A stretch of 64,000 nucleotides of DNA, taken from the NCBI RefSeq assembly GCF_018736045.1, contig NZ_CP076132.1:362001-426000 (forward strand), read 5' to 3'. The translations under genes were made by a program, and so were the position numbers. The notes beneath the pieces are model-generated. The model saw only the letters and a list, made by a program, of their open reading frames with translations. It was not told where the DNA came from and did not search any database. This document shows, piece by piece, positions 52,401 to 61,410 of this stretch. How positions within the stretch are numbered: position 1 is the stretch's first letter; each line of letters starts with the position of its first letter. Source of the DNA: Flammeovirga yaeyamensis. Lineage in GTDB: Bacteria > Bacteroidota > Bacteroidia > Cytophagales > Flammeovirgaceae.

Positions 52401-54818
52401 AGTACCGGCAACGAACTTACCTCCAAAAACTATTTCTCTATTGCTATTGATTTGAACTCCATTACTATCGGGTTCTGCATAAACATTTAAAGAATCTGAT
52501 ATTGGGAAGTAAGGTACTTTCTTTACATCAAGGACAGTTGAATCGTCCATTGATAAACTTGCATTGGCCGTCTGATTATCTGGAAATAAACCTGCGATAG
52601 CGATATTATCAAAGTCTCTATCCAATAGCATTTCTTCTTGAGCCATTGATAGATTATCGAAATTCATTCTTGATGTTAAATGATATCTTCTTCTTTCACT
52701 TGCAGCAAAATAGTATCTATCATAGTAGCGGTAAGCCTTATCCGTAAGTTTAACAATATCACTATATGGATTGTATTGGATCAAACCTTCCAAAGACATC
52801 GCTTGCAAACTCTCTCTAAAAAGATCTTCATTAATACCTGTACCATTTAAAAGTTCAGAAATTCCAAAGCACTCTTTTCTGTGATTACGAGAGTAGGACA
52901 CGAGCATAACCAAAGGGTGGAACTTTTTAAAACCTTGTATTCTATTGAAGAAACCAGTTTGAAAGAAATCGTCTGATTCTACAATTAGAGGAACTACTTT
53001 TTCACCTCCAGTAATACGGAACTCCAAAGAGTCTTCTTGAAGGTTCATGGTGATTGCATCAGCATGAACACCAACTTTTTGATTACTTAATTGAAATGGA
53101 TTAAAGCGATAAACATCTGTAGTTTTTCTGAAATATACATTTTCTAGACTATCATTTAATGATAGACTCATGTTTACACTAGGGTGGGTGATTGAATCTC
53201 CGTTAGCATAATAAACCACTAGGTCTCCTGATTTAGAACGAATATTAGAATAGTCATCAGAAAAACGCCATGCTTTACTTGATGCAATAGTGAATACTGT
53301 TGAAGTATCATTTGCATAAGTTAAATGACTTGATGAACCTGAAATGGCTTTTGAGGCAACATGTCTTCCTTTTAACGCAAAACCACCTTCAAAATCAATA
53401 TGATCATTTAAATTATTCCACTTATAGATGTTGTTATAACTAATAAATTGTGGATAAATAGCTTTTTCTGGAGATTGATTATAATGTCCACTTTTGTAGG
53501 TAAAAGCACCAATAGCGATTGTGTCCAATACAGAGGGGAAATACATCTCTGCGTGATCTGCTTCAATATGAGCATTACGGGTATCGAAAGAGAAATAAGG
53601 TAATTCTGTCCAAGCTGAATCTTTTGAGAAGCCTACATTTTCCCAGTACACACGCCCACCTCTACAAATCAAAGTATCTGATTGAAAGAGCAGAGTACCC
53701 ACTGTTTTTTCAAGTAAAAGGGTATCATGCTTTGTAGTGATAATTAAATCTGCTTCAGTAATTTTCAACATAGGACCTTCCTCTTCGGCAAGGTCTTCTA
53801 TAACTGGATCAAAATCTCTATTTTCAATCACATCCACCGGACAATCGCTTACATAATCTGTTCCGTTGGCATAACTATCTGCATTATTGGTATCTTCTCC
53901 ATAATCAGAGATATTGCTATCATCTCCACCCCAAGAATCTTCCCAATCAGATGAGGATGCATCATCGCTATCCCAGCTGCTATCACCACTGTCCCAACTA
54001 CTATCGTCGGAACTCCAATCAGAAGAAGAGTCGTTGTCATCCCAGCTGTACTCTTCACCAGAATCACTACTATCGTTATCATCCCAACTATATTCTCCAT
54101 CACTTTGCTCAGTATTTGTATCAGAAGTTTCTTCTTCGGTAGTTTCTTGATTTTCCTCATCGGAACCAAACCAATCTTCTTTAGGAGTTTCCTCTTTAGG
54201 TATTTCTTCCACTTGTACCAACATATCTTCAGCAATAGCACCTGAAGCACTAAGTCTGTGTTCGAAAGTGAAATTACCTCCCTGTACTTTTATGTTGGTA
54301 TACTTTGATTTTTCTAAATAGCCGTCTTTTAAGAAGACATGAGATTTTCGGAAGAAGTTTTGGGTAACCTTTGGAGAATAAGCCAATAAACTCGTGTCGG
54401 CAATCTCTAAAAATCGGGTGAACTGAGGGTTTAATCGTTGTCCAGAGTCAAGAAATGCAATAATACATTTGTAGTACTCTGCTGCTTGTCTTCTGTAATC
54501 AATTCTATTTTTATGAAGTCTTTTGGTGGATTTATATATCCATTGTTTTTGGGTGTCGTCGATCACATTGTTTTGCCAATGTGACTCAAAATCGTCGTAC
54601 AAAGAATCGGTACCATATCTTACGCCTTTCTCAAAGTATAAATTGAGGTCGACTAAAAAGCTATCGTACTCTGCAAATAACCTAAAGTGTTGGTTTTTGT
54701 CTTCTTTTACCTTCTTTTTTTTGCCTTGACCAAAAGTGTCTTGAGCGGCAATCATGACGAAAGAAACAATAGAAAGAAAAAGTATATATCTGAATTTTGA
54801 TATCATTTTTTGAATCAA
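49416..54818 (-). CDS. Giant exported protein (1800 residues) with acidic low-complexity region
   Basis: The protein starts with a signal peptide (SIVSFVMIAAQDTFGQ) and a Lys-rich patch. Residues ~210-330 are an extreme low-complexity stretch of Asp, Ser, Trp and Gly (YSWDDNDSSDSGEEYSW-type units). The long middle part (about 350-1650) is beta-rich with recurring patterns such as DSAYYDLVDNKLNI, FDGKITLNHRGIRGAGELHY and HADAITMNLQEDSLEF, reminiscent of OstA/LptA-like or AsmA-like envelope proteins, though I cannot assign a family. The tail (about 1750-1800) is again acidic (DDEEEGGSMDEIPVDDEEDD). Acidic segments might bind calcium. It is probably a periplasmic or outer-membrane-associated factor, in an operon with the repeat protein downstream. 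Confidence 0.8.
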   Translation of the reverse strand: MIQKMISKFRYILFLSIVSFVMIAAQDTFGQGKKKKVKEDKNQHFRLFAEYDSFLVDLNLYFEKGVRYGTDSLYDDFESHWQNNVIDDTQKQWIYKSTKRLHKNRIDYRRQAAEYYKCIIAFLDSGQRLNPQFTRFLEIADTSLLAYSPKVTQNFFRKSHVFLKDGYLEKSKYTNIKVQGGNFTFEHRLSASGAIAEDMLVQVEEIPKEETPKEDWFGSDEENQETTEEETSDTNTEQSDGEYSWDDNDSSDSGEEYSWDDNDSSSDWSSDDSSWDSGDSSWDSDDASSSDWEDSWGGDDSNISDYGEDTNNADSYANGTDYVSDCPVDVIENRDFDPVIEDLAEEEGPMLKITEADLIITTKHDTLLLEKTVGTLLFQSDTLICRGGRVYWENVGFSKDSAWTELPYFSFDTRNAHIEADHAEMYFPSVLDTIAIGAFTYKSGHYNQSPEKAIYPQFISYNNIYKWNNLNDHIDFEGGFALKGRHVASKAISGSSSHLTYANDTSTVFTIASSKAWRFSDDYSNIRSKSGDLVVYYANGDSITHPSVNMSLSLNDSLENVYFRKTTDVYRFNPFQLSNQKVGVHADAITMNLQEDSLEFRITGGEKVVPLIVESDDFFQTGFFNRIQGFKKFHPLVMLVSYSRNHRKECFGISELLNGTGINEDLFRESLQAMSLEGLIQYNPYSDIVKLTDKAYRYYDRYYFAASERRRYHLTSRMNFDNLSMAQEEMLLDRDFDNIAIAGLFPDNQTANASLSMDDSTVLDVKKVPYFPISDSLNVYAEPDSNGVQINSNREIVFGGKFVAGTYIFRGRKFIFNYDSFLIKLSEVDSINFIVEDSASGKKIESPNPLVETGGTLFINKLFNKSGLLDISGYPSFNARSDSSKGGRIFYDRPTVLNGAYDRRIVFELDTFTVDASKIHSDVSFDGVFNSGGIFPTFRDEVTMDQQSGIFTLERETDADQPWSNPRGWPVYLNPKFLNSKDSTKGKGDFDGKITLNHRGIRGAGELHYLGSEFKSDDFIFYSDSLTTTGTAGVIESEVHPRVTMSTYDMTWYVNRDSMAFTGTHARPFTIYNDDIKFSGELALVPREVFGKGEIETTDSYNRSANIHFKKDIYISRHSKFLIHSGIDGEPSMLGNDVMVLRNIEKNIVDLRTEQNSNTKSVLTFPFVQFETSINKAKWNVADKNIVMNSENNMKGKFISTKPEQDSLLIKGDSAYYDLVDNKLNIINVDYIDISNIRVILDSANQTVHIKQNAEIENLENATMILGKYSELDDKHRIFNASVKLLSSKKLEGSGDYLYRNNLGEEKIIKIDRVVEKEYYSNTAQENTLEARAYGKISVDDPLMFLGGLEYYGKIGLTESKSAARFKDGNVRLAMGGDENKWFSYESRNDDINGEEDTIAHVIIDNTIKSSDENLPLITGLYYDNLNYAINNSFIERPDDYRADNIRKLFEIEGRLTFDSNDGTSQTGVYHIKPEYYYKGMEEDEVLAPFLGNFMSYSPEEKKVEFKGKFEFIAKDDKAKINVLKAGVDGSAYHGLSETTLNASFAIGGVKPSSTVSANMKNFLASNAENATRVIPEDYDIEGLGELNHQITSLFEPSQIKGYMQGKSITNLLSNYIVVLDNEMEWSSDYAAFYSTSDNMKVLSAFGEYINTNISGFIEIPKEENRDEGGEESDDVVNMFLEGPTGTWYYIRLQNEEMSIFSSNKEFNAFLEKQKGVTLSTPDQTSAFLDRFYANYRDGQMPPSRYTDELDKQMSPEIPEEDFGNGFEGLDDEGGNDDEEEGGSMDEIPVDDEEDDGDDF

Positions 54819-54841
54819 AAGTAGGCTTCTGTTAGAAAATA

Positions 54842-54876
54842 TAGGCTGTAAGTGAAGTGACTTCAGTTACAGCCTA
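54842..54876 (-). terminator. Long hairpin after prmA
   Basis: TAGGCTGTAA-g-TGAAG pairs with CTTCA-g-TTACAGCCTA (one mismatch, 15 pairs). It lies 50 bases after the prmA stop on the minus strand and just before the giant gene's start; the T-run is short (TATTTTC). It could end the folA-prmA transcript or act in the leader of the giant gene. Confidence 0.65.
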
Positions 54877-54928
54877 AAGTATTGTACCTTTAAATTGCAA
54901 AAAATAATCCAAATTGCACTTACGTCCT

Positions 54929-55747
54929 TTAATTTTTAAAGACAGCACTAATCCAATTATCTTTTTCTAGATGAGAAGCATAGGTTAAACCAAATTCTGC
55001 AGCTCTTTCTTTAATTATTGGTAGGTCTTCTGAGTAGAAACCACTAAGTAATAAATGTCCACCATCTGTAATAAGACTTTGGTAAGTAGACATCTCTTCT
55101 AACAAGACATTTCTATTGATGTTCGCAAGGACAATTTCATATTTATCCAGCTTTTCCATCTCACTAACAGTACCTACTGTAACGCGAATATCAACATTGT
55201 TTAGTTTAGCATTTTCGAGTGCATTTTCACACGACCAATCTTCAATATCGCAAGCATCTACTTGTTTGGCTCCTAGGATTTTAGCCATTACAGCAAGTAT
55301 GCCGGTACCACAACCTAAATCGGCTACATTTTTACCACTATGATCAATAGAAAGTTGGTTTCTAAGCATCAATGTAGTTGTTGCATGATGCCCCGTTCCA
55401 AAAGACATTTTTGGAGTGATAATGATTTCGTACTTGTACTTTGGATCTTTCTCATGGAAAGAAGCACGTATTTGTAAATCTTCAGAAATTTCTACTGGAT
55501 TGTAATGACTTTCCCATAGCTTGTTCCAGTTTTGTTTTTCTTGTTCCTCAATGCTGTAAGTCATTTGATCATCAAAAAAACTCAACGCCTCATTTACTTC
55601 TTCTTCTTGGTATAATGTGCTTTCTATTGAAGCTTCAAAACCAGTTTCATTTTCTAAGAAAGCGTCGAAACCAACATTTCCTAGAATCGCTTGAAGAACC
55701 TCGCTCAATTCTTCCTCACATTTAACTTTGATGACCGTGTATTTCAT
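54929..55747 (-). CDS. prmA: Ribosomal protein L11 methyltransferase
   Basis: The 272-residue protein has the PrmA layout: an N-terminal substrate-recognition domain (EELSEVLQAILGNVGFDAF), then the SAM-binding methyltransferase domain with ITPKMSFGTGHHATTTLMLR, VADLGCGTGILAVMAKILGA and ANINRNVLL. It trimethylates several residues of ribosomal protein L11. It follows folA with a 3-base gap. Confidence 0.94.
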   Translation of the reverse strand: MKYTVIKVKCEEELSEVLQAILGNVGFDAFLENETGFEASIESTLYQEEEVNEALSFFDDQMTYSIEEQEKQNWNKLWESHYNPVEISEDLQIRASFHEKDPKYKYEIIITPKMSFGTGHHATTTLMLRNQLSIDHSGKNVADLGCGTGILAVMAKILGAKQVDACDIEDWSCENALENAKLNNVDIRVTVGTVSEMEKLDKYEIVLANINRNVLLEEMSTYQSLITDGGHLLLSGFYSEDLPIIKERAAEFGLTYASHLEKDNWISAVFKN

Positions 55748-55750
55748 TAT

Positions 55751-56245
55751 TTAATTTCTGATATAATTGACAAATGAGTAGGCATATGGAGATTTTTCTC
55801 CTTTTGGGTATTCAAATCTAGATATTTCTGTGTATTCTTCGCAAGAAATTTCAGGAAAGAATGTATCTCCTGTAAATTGATCGTGAATTTCTGTAATGTA
55901 CAGTTTATCAGCCAATTTAATAGCTTCTTGATAAAGCACACCACCACCAATAATAAAGACTTCATTTTCTCCTTTTTGGCGAGCGTATTCAATCGCTTCT
56001 TCCAACCCGGAAGATAAAACTCCACCTTCATAAGGCTGATATTCTTTATTTCTTGAGATGACAATATTTAACCTGTTGGGTAAGCATTTCCCGATAGACT
56101 CATGGGTTTTTCTGCCCATTATCACACAATGTCCTGAAGTAACTTTTTTAAAATATTTAAGGTCTGCGGGTATATGCCAAATAAGTTGATTGTCTTTCCC
56201 TATCACATTATTTGCTGCCTTAGCAACAATGATAGATATTTTCAT
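55751..56245 (-). CDS. folA: Dihydrofolate reductase
   Basis: The 164-residue protein has the DHFR signatures: IVAKAANNVIGKDNQLIWHIPADLKYFK at the start, CVIMGRKTHESIG, NIVISRN, FIIGGGVLYQEAI and the GDTFFPEI loop. It reduces dihydrofolate to tetrahydrofolate with NADPH and is the target of trimethoprim. It is the first gene of a two-gene unit with prmA. Confidence 0.95.
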   Translation of the reverse strand: MKISIIVAKAANNVIGKDNQLIWHIPADLKYFKKVTSGHCVIMGRKTHESIGKCLPNRLNIVISRNKEYQPYEGGVLSSGLEEAIEYARQKGENEVFIIGGGVLYQEAIKLADKLYITEIHDQFTGDTFFPEISCEEYTEISRFEYPKGEKSPYAYSFVNYIRN

Positions 56246-56714
56246 GATTCTAATTTATTATTCTGTATAAGCGACAATGATTAATTAAATCTTGATTACG
56301 CTTTTGATTTTTGAAAAAATAGTATTCGTTACCCTACGATGTAGAATATAATTGTAATTGATTTTGTTTGAGTGAAAGTTTTTCAACAAAATCAGATTTT
56401 CACAATCTCCGATGAATTAAAGTTTATCATTTATAAGCCACTTAACGGTTTGATTTTTAATGCACTTTTAGTAAATGATAAATATAGCTAGAGTTTTCAA
56501 AAATCTAACTGTAAATCAATTTATCTTATGGAAGAAGTTCGACAAAAATAAGAGAAAGACTTGAATTTTTTATCAATTATATGAAAAGGTGACTTGTAGT
56601 AATCAATTATAGAATGTAAATTACTGTATAGCTCGAATTTGATACTCATTTAATTTAATTTCAAGTTCTTCTAAAGACCCTAAATCATCTGATAATACGT
56701 TAAACAAAACTCAC
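56246..56714. other. Divergent intergenic region
   Basis: About 470 bp between folA (minus) and the barrel gene (plus). The sequence is AT-rich and I see no ORF, repeat or strong hairpin. It should hold two divergent promoters that I could not pinpoint. Confidence 0.4.
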
Positions 56715-57536
56715 TTGAAAAAGAAATTCTACAAAATAATACTCTTGTTTCTATTCGCATTACCATTCAATAGTTATGCTCAATTCCCTGTGGAAGAAGA
56801 AGATGAGTATTATGAAAAAGAATGGGCATTTGGTGTAATGATGAACACTTACGGTGGTTTCATTGGAGGTGTTTCTATTCGTCATGCCCGTAATTACTTT
56901 TATCGACATAAAATTGAACAATCCCTTGGTCAAGGTAGTGGAAAAACAAAGGTCTCAACTGGTACCGTTGGAAAAATCGAAAGAGAAGGGAAGTACCACT
57001 CTTTCAATTTAGAAATACTTAGTATCCGACATCCTAAGGAACAAAAAAGAGCTGCATCACCAACAGGAGATGGAGTGGTATATGGTAAAATGAATAGATT
57101 ATATGCTATTCGACCAATGTTTGGTAAGGAGTGGATTTTATTTAAAAAAGCTAGAAAACAAGGTGTGCAGGTAAATGTTATTGGTTCTGCAGGTCCTTCA
57201 ATTGGTGTGATCGTTCCTTACTTAGTGAAATACAACAAGGATGGAACCACTCAATCGGCTCAATTTGATCAAGATGATTACTTAACCAATTTTACCTCTA
57301 TTTTAGGAACAGCTTCTTTTGGTGAAGCTTTATCTAAAGCGAGTGTTACTCCAGGTTTAGCGTTTAAAGCCTCTCTATCTTTCGAATTTGGAATGAGCAA
57401 AAGGAGTATTACTGGTATTGAAGCCGGTATTATTGGAGATGTCTATGCTAAAAAAGTGAAAATTATGGCAACAGATGATAATAGAAACTTCTATTCTGCT
57501 ATGTTCTTAACTTTCTTCTTCGGTAGTAGAAAATAA
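56715..57536 (+). CDS. Outer-membrane beta-barrel protein, TTG start
   Basis: A TTG at 56715 is the only start that gives a signal peptide (MKKKFYKIILLFLFALPFNSYAQ); no in-frame ATG lies close by and the next one is inside the mature protein. The ~250-residue mature part alternates in beta fashion (WAFGVMMNTYGGFIGGVSIRHARNYFY; GVQVNVIGSAGPSIGVIVPYLV; KIMATDDNRNFYSAMFLTFFFGSRK) and ends with the aromatic pattern of outer-membrane barrels. Function is unknown. It appears to be transcribed alone. Confidence 0.72.
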   Translation: MKKKFYKIILLFLFALPFNSYAQFPVEEEDEYYEKEWAFGVMMNTYGGFIGGVSIRHARNYFYRHKIEQSLGQGSGKTKVSTGTVGKIEREGKYHSFNLEILSIRHPKEQKRAASPTGDGVVYGKMNRLYAIRPMFGKEWILFKKARKQGVQVNVIGSAGPSIGVIVPYLVKYNKDGTTQSAQFDQDDYLTNFTSILGTASFGEALSKASVTPGLAFKASLSFEFGMSKRSITGIEAGIIGDVYAKKVKIMATDDNRNFYSAMFLTFFFGSRK

Positions 57537-57649
57537 AGTAATTCATTATTCATTAACTTTACTCTAGATTCCATCGTAAAATTATCTGATTGGAGTCTTA
57601 ATTAAGATCCTTTTTAACTCAAACCATTAAATTAGAATTAGCGAAACTC

Positions 57650-58276
57650 ATGAAAATCAACAAAGTCTTTGAAAATAACAAAGAATGGGTGAAGTCCCAT
57701 TTAAATGTCGATGATAAGTATTTTGAAAACTTGGCGAAAGGTCAAAGCCCAGAAATTCTTTACATAGGATGCTCAGATAGTAGAGTAACTGCAGAAAGTA
57801 TGATGGGGGCTAACCCAGGTGAAGTATTTGTTTTAAGAAATATTGCAAATACGGTATCCAATTTAGACTTATCTGCATTATCCGTAATTAATTATGCAGT
57901 CGACCATCTAAAAGTAAAACACATTGTAGTGTGTGGTCACTATAGTTGTGGAGGTGTAAAAGCGGCAATGACGGCAGCTGATTTAGGAACTTTAAATCCT
58001 TGGTTAAGAAACATAAGAGATGTGTATCGTCTGAATGCAGAAGAGTTAGATGCTATTACAGATGAGGATAAAAGATACGACCGTTTAGTAGAATTAAACG
58101 TAGTTGAAAATGCTATTAATACCATGAAAACTCCTGAAGTTCAAGCTGCAATGAAACGTGGTGAAATTGAGGTTCATGGTTGGGTATTTGATATTAAAAC
58201 CGGAACTATTATTGACCTTAAAGTAGATTTCAAAAAAGTATTTGATAAGGTCGAAAATATTTATGATCTAGGTTAA
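57650..58276 (+). CDS. Beta-class carbonic anhydrase
   Basis: The 208-residue protein has the zinc ligands of beta-carbonic anhydrases: Cys41 in YIGCSDSRV, and His97 and Cys100 in CGHYSCGGVK. The Asp43-Arg45 pair gates the active site. It interconverts carbon dioxide and bicarbonate, supplying bicarbonate for carboxylation reactions. The C-terminal part (GEIEVHGWVFDIKTGTI) is typical of the family. The gene is single and is followed by a bidirectional terminator. Confidence 0.95.
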   Translation: MKINKVFENNKEWVKSHLNVDDKYFENLAKGQSPEILYIGCSDSRVTAESMMGANPGEVFVLRNIANTVSNLDLSALSVINYAVDHLKVKHIVVCGHYSCGGVKAAMTAADLGTLNPWLRNIRDVYRLNAEELDAITDEDKRYDRLVELNVVENAINTMKTPEVQAAMKRGEIEVHGWVFDIKTGTIIDLKVDFKKVFDKVENIYDLG

Positions 58277-58295
58277 TTAATTTACCTAGTATATT

Positions 58296-58331
58296 AAAAA
58301 AGAGGTATTCTTCATCAGAATACCTCTTTTT
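58296..58331. terminator. Bidirectional terminator between the carbonic anhydrase and GNAT genes
   Basis: AAAAAGAGGTATTC pairs perfectly with GAATACCTCTTTTT between convergent genes. Its left arm on the minus strand begins at the GNAT stop codon. Confidence 0.92.
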
Positions 58332-58737
58332 AATGCTCATTACCTTCATAGATCCACATAGGAATCGTTTCACCTGCTTTTTGAAATCCGACTTTCTGAT
58401 AAAATGCCTCAGCTTCTTTATCTGCTGTAAGCATTTGCATATGAAACCCTTTGTAAATCTGAAGTAACTTATCAACAATTTTTTTTCCAATCCCTTTTCC
58501 TTGATGATCCGGATGAACAAGAAGATGTGGGAAATACACCACCAAGTATCCATCTGATATTGCATTGCCAATTCCCACCAATTGATCATCTTCCCAAGCA
58601 GATATCAAAGAATGAGAATTTCTAAGTGCATTATGTAATTGCTCTGGCTTTTCTGCTGCACTCCATTTATTGGCTTTATAAAGTTTAATAATTTGATCTT
58701 CAGGAATATCTTTTGAATTTGAAATAGTGATTTCCAT
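58330..58737 (-). CDS. GNAT-family N-acetyltransferase
   Basis: The 135-residue protein has the acetyl-CoA-binding motif of the GNAT fold: VYFPHLLVHPDHQGKGIGKKIVDKLL (the Q/R-x-x-G-x-G/A loop is HQGKGIG) and then ADKEAEAFYQKVGFQ. It transfers an acetyl group to an unknown amine. It lies 6 bases after the L,D-transpeptidase gene, the third gene of a marR-ldt-gnat unit. Confidence 0.88.
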   Translation of the reverse strand: MEITISNSKDIPEDQIIKLYKANKWSAAEKPEQLHNALRNSHSLISAWEDDQLVGIGNAISDGYLVVYFPHLLVHPDHQGKGIGKKIVDKLLQIYKGFHMQMLTADKEAEAFYQKVGFQKAGETIPMWIYEGNEH

Positions 58738-58743
58738 AATAAG

Positions 58744-60531
58744 TTAATACGGTTTTTTATCTAGCTGCTTTAAAACTCTTTTGTCTCTAGAGTATACATC
58801 CTCATAAAAATGAATAGATTCCTCAGGACCTAATATCGCCGTGAAATACATTAGATAAACGGTAGGCCTATGCATAATAATGACCCTTTTGAGTTCGCCT
58901 TCTTTTATGATTTCATTGATCTTTTTCTCCGTATACTTCTCGTCTTCTAAAAGAATCGAAGCTAATTTTACAGGTTGATATACTCGAATACAGCCATGAC
59001 TAAATGCTCTAGTATTTCTACTAAACAGATATCTTGATGGCGTATCGTGTAAATAAATAGAATATTTATTTGGGAATATAAACTTGACGTGTCCCAAAGC
59101 ATTTCCTGGTCCAGAACCTTGGACAATTGTATATGGAAAGTTGTTTGTCTTTATGGACTTCCAATCAACTGTAGTTGCATCGACGATCTTATTATAACGA
59201 TCATACAATTTCATGTTATTCCTAGAAAGGTAATTGGCATCCTTTTTTAATTTAGGAAGCATTTCTTTAGAGGCAATACTGTAAGGAACCGTCCAAGTAG
59301 GGTTGATATCTATATAGCTTAATTTAGCTTTAAAAACAGGTGTTTGATGATAAGGCTTGCCAATAATCACCTTTGTTTGATAATACCAAGAGTTATTTTT
59401 ATGTAGGTATAATTCGAAACTAGGGATGTTTACGAAGATAAAATTATCCTTCTCTTCATGATTAATCCAACGTGTTCTTTCTAAGTTGATCCTCAGCGTA
59501 TTGATACGGTCATCAATAGATATGTTCAATGCTTTTTGAGTCGCTTTCCCTACCTGTCCATCTTGAACCAATCCATACATTTTTTGAAACTTGATGACAG
59601 AATTCTTTAAGTTTTCATCAAATACTCTGGAAAGTGTATCTAAATAAGACACCTTTACCCAAGAAGAATCATAGTAAGGGATGGGAGAATAAGGAATTAC
59701 AGATCGAATTGTATCAATCTCTGGATTTATTGATGGAGAATTGACGACAGTTACACCTTCTGTTTGTGTTCTTAGAAGAGTATCTATTTTTAGAACGGTA
59801 GTGTCATACCTAAAAAGTGTATTTGTGGTTGCTAAACGTTTTCTTAAAAATGGGATTTCATCATTTTCATCTCCGATTTCTAAATTCTCCATTTTAGGAA
59901 GTTTATGCCAACCACCGTTTTCTTTAATTTTTCGGAATTCGAATAATGATTTTTTTAACCCAAGGTATAATTCGTTTTTTGGTTTAAGCTGCTCAATAGC
60001 TTCCTTGATAAGATGACCTTGTATTGGTTCCAAGAACAACTCCACTCGGTCGCCATCAAATTCTTTGGAGTCGTAGTTCCAAGTGGTTGATATAGATTCA
60101 GGTTGAACCTTTCCCCATATTAAGTGAGAAGATAATAAAACTCCAGCATCTGTAAGTAGAATATCTAATTGGGCCTGTTCTCTAGGTGATCTTGGGTTTT
60201 TATCAAGGAGCTCATTAATAATCTTCAAATGATAATGTTCTGGATTTAATCCATCATGATAAGCTTCTTGAATGCAATACAATAGATCGTTGATATTGCT
60301 AGTATCACTCCATATTTCCTGATAGTCTAACCTATTATACATTAATGGCATTAAACTATCAGAAAAAACGGTGAATTGAGGGTCTTCTTTAAGTGTGGTA
60401 AGTATATTTTTTATTTCATTTTGAACGGTGTTTTGAGCGTTAAGCTTATTAGAAGTTAAGCTTAACGCCAAAAGAAATAAAATGCTTAAAGAGTAGAGTC
60501 TAGAATAAGTAGAAAGTGGTTTGTTCATCAA
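58744..60531 (-). CDS. L,D-transpeptidase (YcbB-like) with peptidoglycan-binding domain
   Basis: The 595-residue protein has a signal-type N-terminus (LYSLSILFLLALSL, ending NAQ) and a large N-terminal scaffold domain. A peptidoglycan-binding motif (ENLKNSVIKFQKMYGLVQDGQVGKATQKALN, about 310-340) follows. The YkuD catalytic domain has Cys514 in SHGCIRV and the preceding HDTPSR. This order matches YcbB/LdtD, which forms 3-3 cross-links in peptidoglycan and gives beta-lactam tolerance in E. coli. It is preceded by a marR gene 15 bases upstream, which may control it. Confidence 0.9.
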   Translation of the reverse strand: MMNKPLSTYSRLYSLSILFLLALSLTSNKLNAQNTVQNEIKNILTTLKEDPQFTVFSDSLMPLMYNRLDYQEIWSDTSNINDLLYCIQEAYHDGLNPEHYHLKIINELLDKNPRSPREQAQLDILLTDAGVLLSSHLIWGKVQPESISTTWNYDSKEFDGDRVELFLEPIQGHLIKEAIEQLKPKNELYLGLKKSLFEFRKIKENGGWHKLPKMENLEIGDENDEIPFLRKRLATTNTLFRYDTTVLKIDTLLRTQTEGVTVVNSPSINPEIDTIRSVIPYSPIPYYDSSWVKVSYLDTLSRVFDENLKNSVIKFQKMYGLVQDGQVGKATQKALNISIDDRINTLRINLERTRWINHEEKDNFIFVNIPSFELYLHKNNSWYYQTKVIIGKPYHQTPVFKAKLSYIDINPTWTVPYSIASKEMLPKLKKDANYLSRNNMKLYDRYNKIVDATTVDWKSIKTNNFPYTIVQGSGPGNALGHVKFIFPNKYSIYLHDTPSRYLFSRNTRAFSHGCIRVYQPVKLASILLEDEKYTEKKINEIIKEGELKRVIIMHRPTVYLMYFTAILGPEESIHFYEDVYSRDKRVLKQLDKKPY

Positions 60532-60546
60532 TTTAAAATTTTGATG

Positions 60547-61023
60547 TTATTCTTCAGTGATGATTTTATGATACCTATTAATGTTTTCTAAACATTTTTC
60601 AAGTGTTGTAACAGCTTGATTAATATCATCCATTTCAATACCTGAGGTAATCTCTAAAATAGCAGTTCCAGCAATTCCTAAAACTTGGTCTTTAAGGTCT
60701 CTAGCTCTTCTCGTTAAATAGACTAACTTAGATCTTTTGTCGGTTGGATTAGGAACTCTAGTCACTAGATTGTTTTTTTCCATATTGTCGATAAGACTGG
60801 TAATACTCGCCCTATTTTTCAATAAAAAGTTAGCAAATTCTTGCTGAGCTCTTCCATCTTTTTCCCAAAGCATTACAAGTACATCCCATTGCTCCCTTGA
60901 AATAGGTAAGCTTTCTTTCTCAAATGCTCTTCCTAAAGTGTAGTTTCCTAGTCTAGAAGTTTGTGCAATTATTTTAGTGAGGCGTCTTCTTTTTTCCACC
61001 TCTTCTCCCATAAGGTTACTCAT
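60547..61023 (-). CDS. MarR-family transcriptional regulator
   Basis: The 158-residue protein has the MarR winged-helix pattern: REQWDVLVMLWEKDGRAQQEFANFLLKNRASITSLIDNMEKNNLVTRVPNPTDKRSKLVYLT, with the wing in PNPTDKRSKLVYL. It is the first gene of a unit with the L,D-transpeptidase and GNAT genes, so it may regulate cell-wall cross-linking in response to an unknown ligand. MarR proteins usually bind near their own promoter, which here would be in the 61024-61410 region. Confidence 0.92.
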   Translation of the reverse strand: MSNLMGEEVEKRRRLTKIIAQTSRLGNYTLGRAFEKESLPISREQWDVLVMLWEKDGRAQQEFANFLLKNRASITSLIDNMEKNNLVTRVPNPTDKRSKLVYLTRRARDLKDQVLGIAGTAILEITSGIEMDDINQAVTTLEKCLENINRYHKIITEE

Positions 61024-61410
61024 AGCGATATTTTTAGAGTAGATTGATTTTTTATAAAGTAGCCAATAATTGAAATATAATATAGACTACAAAAAGGTAT
61101 TCCCTTTTATGGTAAACTGATATGTTAAACAGCCAATTTACAATATTGTTTGTGTTTAACCAAAATAAGAAATTGATATTAATTAAAAGATGAAAAAATA
61201 AAATAGATGAATAATTGAGTTTAGTTCGAGGAGAAAATCAAAAAGCAGACATATTATTTAGTGTATTTGTACTACTTAAGACAAAATGACATTGTTTTAT
61301 TGTTATTTTTGATTAGAGCAAGACAAAATGACATCTATTTTCAATTGGTACACTCATTGTCTAATTCGAATTGAATTTGAATTTAAAATACACTAAAAAT
61401 ATTTATAGAA
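61024..61410. promoter_or_regulatory. Divergent regulatory region with two AGACAAAATGACAT boxes
   Basis: This 387-bp region separates marR (minus) from the hsp20 pair (plus) and has no ORF. AGACAAAATGACAT occurs exactly twice, at 61279-61292 and 61321-61334, 42 bp apart, i.e. on the same face of the helix. They lie ~80-130 bases before the first hsp20 start. They may be activator or heat-shock-regulator sites for the hsp20 operon. A related palindrome ATGACATTTTTGTCAT is found upstream of the next unit at 62436. Confidence 0.55.

Noticed and set aside
53849-54250. Frames overlapping the acidic segment of the giant protein, in both strands
   Set aside because: They arise from the repetitive Ser/Asp codons of the real gene and read as low-complexity sequence in the other frames.
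58268-58289. CTAGGT...ACCTAG inverted repeat at the end of the carbonic anhydrase gene
   Set aside because: The arms are ten bases apart instead of five, it overlaps a stop codon, and no promoter lies at the right distance.
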